Shown one piece after another: positions 6,774-9,962 of a stretch of 9,962 nucleotides of DNA (position 1 is the first letter of the stretch; every line of letters starts with the position of its first letter). Both the position numbers and the translations under genes were made by a program. The notes below the pieces were generated by a model, which was not told where the DNA came from, made no database searches, and worked only from the letters and a program-made list of their open reading frames with translations. Location of the stretch: contig JAIORT010000134.1 in NCBI GenBank assembly GCA_021107975.1, positions 1 to 9,962 of the forward strand, written 5' to 3'. This DNA is from Bacteroidales bacterium. Lineage in GTDB: Bacteria; Bacteroidota; Bacteroidia; Bacteroidales; JAADJA01.

Positions 6774-7736
6774 ATGGATAGCCAATTTTATCAAATTAAC
6801 ATACTGAAGCTGTTACTAAAATGGAAAATACATCTCGCTGTTATAGTTGTTGCAGCAGTGATTTTAGCAGCTATTTTCTCAGGTCCTGCTTTTATAACTC
6901 CCAAGTTCGAATCGTTTGCAATAATGTATCCTGCAAATATTGCATCTTATTCCGATGAAAGTGAAACAGAGCAAATGCTCCAGATTTTACAATCGAGAGA
7001 TATAAGAGACAGTGTTATAAAAAAATTCAACTTAGCCGGGCATTATAAAATCGACAGTTCATACAAATACTTCTATACTACACTAATTTATGAATATTCG
7101 CAAAATGTAAAAATAAATAAAACACCGTATGAGGGCGTCAGGATTGAAGTATTAGATAAGAACCCTCAAATTGCATGTGATATGGTGAATGCTATAATTG
7201 ATTTTTACAACAAAAAAGTCAGAGTTCTGCATGAACAAAAATTCGATGAAGTAGTAAAAATGTACGAACGTGCTATTGCAAAAAAGAAAGAATGTCTCGA
7301 TAGTCTTGAAAACAAATTTTATGAGCTTAGTACTCAATATGGCTTACTTGATTACGGGAGTCAATCCAGAGAAATTGCAAGGGGCTATCTCAGGACAATT
7401 GATGGTTCGGGTTCTTTAAATATAAACACAAAAGAAGTATTAAGACTTAAAGAAAATATTGAAAAAAAAGGTGGTGAATTTATTTTAATACAGACTCTTT
7501 TGAGTAATGAGGCGGTAAAATTCGCCGATTTAAAGAGAGACTATGAAATAGCTTATATGGACTTCGACAGAAAATATACTTATGTAAATATTATCACTGA
7601 GCCATACGTGGCAGACAAAAAAGCTTTTCCCGTCAGATGGTTAATAGTCGTTATATCAGCCTTAGCCTCGTTCTTTATAGCTTTTATTGTTATTTTAATA
7701 ATAGAAAATTATAAAGGAATGGCTAAAGGTTCATAA
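6774..7736 (+). CDS. Wzz-type polysaccharide chain-length determinant, second copy
   Basis: This is a second Wzz-family membrane protein of 320 residues, paralogous to the gene before it. It has a first membrane segment (about 21-37), ITPKFES (41-47), EQMLQIL in the periplasmic part, a probable coiled coil around 165-195, and FPVRW (285-289) followed by the second membrane segment (about 290-310). No kinase domain is present. The ATG at 6774 gives a normal short cytoplasmic N-terminus, though no Shine-Dalgarno sequence precedes it, only A-rich sequence. The frame is open upstream to the poly-A tract at 6592-6601, so the protein could also be made as the C-terminal half of a fusion of about 719 residues. 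Two Wzz proteins side by side may give two chain-length modes or form mixed oligomers; both ideas are inference. Confidence 0.87.
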   Translation: MDSQFYQINILKLLLKWKIHLAVIVVAAVILAAIFSGPAFITPKFESFAIMYPANIASYSDESETEQMLQILQSRDIRDSVIKKFNLAGHYKIDSSYKYFYTTLIYEYSQNVKINKTPYEGVRIEVLDKNPQIACDMVNAIIDFYNKKVRVLHEQKFDEVVKMYERAIAKKKECLDSLENKFYELSTQYGLLDYGSQSREIARGYLRTIDGSGSLNINTKEVLRLKENIEKKGGEFILIQTLLSNEAVKFADLKRDYEIAYMDFDRKYTYVNIITEPYVADKKAFPVRWLIVVISALASFFIAFIVILIIENYKGMAKGS

Positions 7737-7756
7737 GGCAAAAAATTTTCCTCACT

Positions 7757-9196
7757 TTGACTGAAAGAAGTAAATTAATATGGGTCTATCTGTTAAGCGG
7801 TTTATTTATCGCGATTAATACCATTTTAGTTGTTAATCATTTTTACTGGGGGGCGTTATTGCCGGTAATACTTTTAATACTTATTTTATATTTTGTTTCG
7901 CTCGATAAAATTATTTTACTCATCACTTTTCTCACTCCCCTTGCTATTAATATCAGGGATATAGATTTAGGATTTGCCGTTTCTTTGCCTACCGAACCTT
8001 TGCTGTTTGGAGTACTTGTGTTTTTTATCATAAAAATATTATATGAAGGTAAGTACGATATAAAAATATTAAAACACCCAATTACGATTGTTATTATCTT
8101 TAATCTTATCTGGATTATATTTACCTGCATTACCAGCGAGATACCGATGGTTTCTTTCAAGTATTTAATAGCCAGGCTTTGGTTTATTATCCCATTTTAC
8201 TTTTTTGCAATACTGTTATTTAAAAAATACAACAACATTAAGCTGTTTATCTGGTTATATGCCATCCCATTTTTAATAGTGATATTTTATACACTTTACC
8301 ACCATTCGCTTAGGGGTTTCGACGAGGAATCAGGACACTGGGTAATGACACCATTTTATAACGACCATACGGCTTATGGCGCAATCCTTACATTATTTAT
8401 ACCTTGTCTGCTGGGTTTTACATTTAATAGACAATACAGCATAAGCACCCGGTTTATATCATTTGTTTTCTTTACTATTTTTACCATTGCCCTGATATTA
8501 TCATATAGCCGTGCAGCATGGATAAGTCTGACCATAGCAACAGTTGTCTTTATAATAATTATATTAAAAGTAAAATTCAGATATGTATTATTATCCGCTG
8601 CATTACTAGTAAGTTTGTTCTTTGTTTTGCAGCAACAAATTTTCGATAAACTTGAACAAAACCAGCAAGATTCATCTGCTAATTTTGTCGAGCACGTTCG
8701 ATCAATATCTAATATTACATCCGATGCATCAAACCTGGAAAGAATAAACAGGTGGCAATCTGCCCTGCGGATGTTTAATGAAAGACCATTCTGGGGCTGG
8801 GGTCCGGGAACTTACCAGTTTTTATATGCACCTTATCAAAGGTCAAAAGAAAAAACCATTATCAGTACAAATGCAGGCGATTTGGGCAATGCACACAGTG
8901 AGTATTTAGGACCTCTTGCCGAGAGTGGGATAATTGGAATGCTCTCGGTAATTCTAATTGTTGTTTTCGCAATTTATACAGGATTAAAAGTTTACCGAAA
9001 AGCGGTTAATCGAGAAATAAAAATAATCAGCCTCACAATTGTAATAGGATTGATTTCTTACTTCGTTCATGGCTTTTTGAATAATTTCCTTGATTCTGAC
9101 AAGGCTTCAGTACCTGTTTGGGGATTCATTGCAATTATCGTTGCTTTAGATTTGTACCAAAACAATAAAAATGAAACAAAAATTAAAATAAATTAA
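7757..9196 (+). CDS. O-antigen polymerase/ligase family membrane protein (Wzy/WaaL type)
   Basis: This 479-residue protein has about a dozen hydrophobic segments and the Wzy_C/O-antigen-ligase signature near the C-terminus: an Arg in SYSRAAW, the long periplasmic loop with ERINRWQSALRMF, ERPFWGWGPGTY, and NAHSEYL with its conserved His before AESGIIG. Members either polymerise repeat units (Wzy) or transfer the finished chain to a lipid or protein acceptor (WaaL, PglL); sequence alone does not separate these. The preceding pair of Wzz regulators, which act with Wzy polymerases, favours a polymerase. Translation begins at a TTG 20 bases after the second wzz; no in-frame ATG lies near, and the frame opens only at 7727. 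The gene is probably in one operon with the wzz genes. No glycosyltransferase or flippase gene is visible in the window. Confidence 0.85.
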   Translation: MTERSKLIWVYLLSGLFIAINTILVVNHFYWGALLPVILLILILYFVSLDKIILLITFLTPLAINIRDIDLGFAVSLPTEPLLFGVLVFFIIKILYEGKYDIKILKHPITIVIIFNLIWIIFTCITSEIPMVSFKYLIARLWFIIPFYFFAILLFKKYNNIKLFIWLYAIPFLIVIFYTLYHHSLRGFDEESGHWVMTPFYNDHTAYGAILTLFIPCLLGFTFNRQYSISTRFISFVFFTIFTIALILSYSRAAWISLTIATVVFIIIILKVKFRYVLLSAALLVSLFFVLQQQIFDKLEQNQQDSSANFVEHVRSISNITSDASNLERINRWQSALRMFNERPFWGWGPGTYQFLYAPYQRSKEKTIISTNAGDLGNAHSEYLGPLAESGIIGMLSVILIVVFAIYTGLKVYRKAVNREIKIISLTIVIGLISYFVHGFLNNFLDSDKASVPVWGFIAIIVALDLYQNNKNETKIKIN

Positions 9197-9233
9197 GGAT
9201 ATAGATTTTTGCATTGTTAATTATTTTATATAA

Positions 9234-9265
9234 TTGCTTGGATAATAAAATATTTTATATATTTG
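9234..9265 (+). promoter_or_regulatory. Promoter upstream of rho
   Basis: The -7 element TATATTTG (9258-9265) fits the Bacteroidetes TAnnTTTG consensus exactly. A TTG at 9234-9236 (21 bases upstream) or at 9238-9240 (17 bases) can act as the -33 element. Transcription would begin near 9272, about 200 bases before the rho start codon. Confidence 0.5.
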
Positions 9266-9470
9266 CAGCGCATTTAATTCCCTAATGAATTTCGTAAATA
9301 ATTTTTCTTCATACGTAATAATGTTACTGACAAATTTGTTGGAGATACACTAAAGCAGGATAGATAATTCAAACGTTTAAAATATTTCCCATATAATATT
9401 AATCCATAAATAAGTTATTATTAATACTTTTTTAACGAACACATTTTAAAAAATCAAAAAATTAATCTAC
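9266..9470 (+). other. Long A+T-rich leader of rho
   Basis: No open frame or RNA family was recognised here. If the promoter at 9234-9265 is correct, rho has a 5' leader of about 200 bases. A weak, all-A+T stem tattaat/attaata (9397-9403 with 9420-9426) is followed by six T (9428-9433), which faintly resembles an attenuator. Rho autoregulates through its leader in Escherichia coli; whether that happens here is not shown by the sequence. Confidence 0.3.
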
Positions 9471-9962
9471 ATGTATGATATAATTGAGCTTAATGGAAAA
9501 TTGGTGTCTGATTTAAGAGAGATTGCAAAAAAACTTCAGATTGTTAAGTACGAAGGTTTAAAGAAACAAGATTTGGTCTATAAAATTTTAGACTACCAGG
9601 CTCTTCATCCTTCACAGGAGGTCATTGATAAAGAAAAAAAGGAAAAGAAATTCAAAGGTAAAAGAAAACGAGTTAAAGATGAACCGGTAAAAAAAGTAGC
9701 TTCAACTAATATATTTGACAAAACATCATCAGTATCAAAAAAGGAAGATACAAAAAAATCTGATACGGATTTGTTCACGGAAATACCTGAAGCTGCAGTA
9801 AAGAAAGATGAGCCTGATGTTCCAAAAACAACTGATAGATTGGAAGGAGAAATACTCTCAGGTAATAAAAAGCCGGAGGATAAAAAAGAGCCGGAGGATA
9901 AAAAAGAGCCGGAGGATAAAAAAGAGCCGGAGGATAAAAAGGAGCCGGAGGATAAAAAGGAG
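9471..9962 (+). CDS. rho: Transcription termination factor Rho, N-terminal part (cut by window end)
   Basis: The reading frame starts at an ATG (MYDIIELNGKLVSDLREIA...) and stays open for 164 codons to the end of the window. Residues 1 to about 45 form a Rho N-terminal (SAP-like) domain; 'MYDI.ELN.KL..L.EIAK' and 'KKQDLVYKILDYQA' are the usual Bacteroidetes Rho opening. A highly charged, low-complexity segment follows, as in Bacteroidetes Rho proteins, which carry a long disordered insert before the RNA-binding and RecA-like ATPase domains. Those domains lie beyond the window, so the gene is partial at its 3' end and the Rho identity rests on the N-terminus and insert. The insert ends here in five copies of PEDKKE. 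The protein would be a cytoplasmic hexameric helicase that stops transcription. Confidence 0.85.
   Translation, partial: MYDIIELNGKLVSDLREIAKKLQIVKYEGLKKQDLVYKILDYQALHPSQEVIDKEKKEKKFKGKRKRVKDEPVKKVASTNIFDKTSSVSKKEDTKKSDTDLFTEIPEAAVKKDEPDVPKTTDRLEGEILSGNKKPEDKKEPEDKKEPEDKKEPEDKKEPEDKKE
9873..9962 (+). repeat. Tandem 18-bp repeat encoding PEDKKE in rho
   Basis: Five uninterrupted copies of ccggaggataaaaaagag start at 9873, 9891, 9909, 9927 and 9945. The first three are identical at the DNA level; the last two carry AAG for one Lys codon. The period of 18 keeps the frame, so copy-number change would lengthen or shorten the Rho insert without breaking it. The window ends exactly at the end of the fifth copy, so the array may continue. 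Confidence 0.95.

Noticed and set aside
7843..8160. Minus-strand open frame of 105 codons inside the O-antigen polymerase/ligase gene
   Set aside because: It is antisense to a clear membrane protein gene and shows no family motif or promoter of its own.
9397..9433. Attenuator-like terminator in the rho leader
   Set aside because: The 7-bp stem is entirely A-T with a 16-base loop, which is unlikely to be stable; it is noted only in the leader entry.

Overview
The window looks like chromosomal DNA of a Bacteroidetes-type bacterium, low in G+C by eye. Evidence: a Rho protein with a Bacteroidetes-like N-terminus followed by a long Lys/Glu-rich insert, promoter elements of the TAnnTTTG type, few Shine-Dalgarno sequences, lipoproteins with short signal peptides, and an FtsX-type permease opening with the 'NFEFFIA.RI' pattern common in that phylum. 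No tRNA, rRNA, CRISPR array or transposase gene was seen.

Left half (33-5503, all on the minus strand). In transcription order this reads: an FtsX/LolC-E-type permease (5503-4277), a lipoprotein with two tandem copies of what looks like a sulfite-oxidase-type molybdopterin fold (4186-3101), and the three parts of a WtpABC tungstate/molybdate ABC transporter: binding lipoprotein WtpA (3096-2128), permease WtpB (1997-1209) and ATPase WtpC (1076-33). The double-domain lipoprotein ends 4 bases before wtpA, and the wtpA ribosome binding site abuts its stop codon, so it is probably co-expressed with the transporter. Both gaps inside the transporter operon hold inverted repeats: a nested, MITE-like palindrome at 1084-1199 and a 15-bp-armed one at 2037-2112.

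Right half (5578-9962, all on the plus strand). A short divergent intergenic region carries a Bacteroidetes-type promoter. It is followed by two paralogous Wzz-type chain-length regulators (5578-6618 and 6774-7736) and a Wzy/WaaL-type O-antigen polymerase or ligase (7757-9196), which together suggest control of surface polysaccharide length and assembly. The first wzz ends just after a run of ten A. The frame of the second wzz is open all the way back to that run, so a one-base slip would join them into a single protein of about 719 residues. A 12-bp perfect hairpin lies in the joining segment.

After a 274-base A+T-rich region with a good promoter match and a leader of about 200 bases, the window ends inside rho (from 9471), in a tandem 18-bp repeat encoding PEDKKE.

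The two parts most worth a second look are the double molybdopterin-fold lipoprotein attached to the tungstate transporter, and the paired wzz genes linked through a poly-A tract. All family names come from reading motifs by eye; no database search was run.
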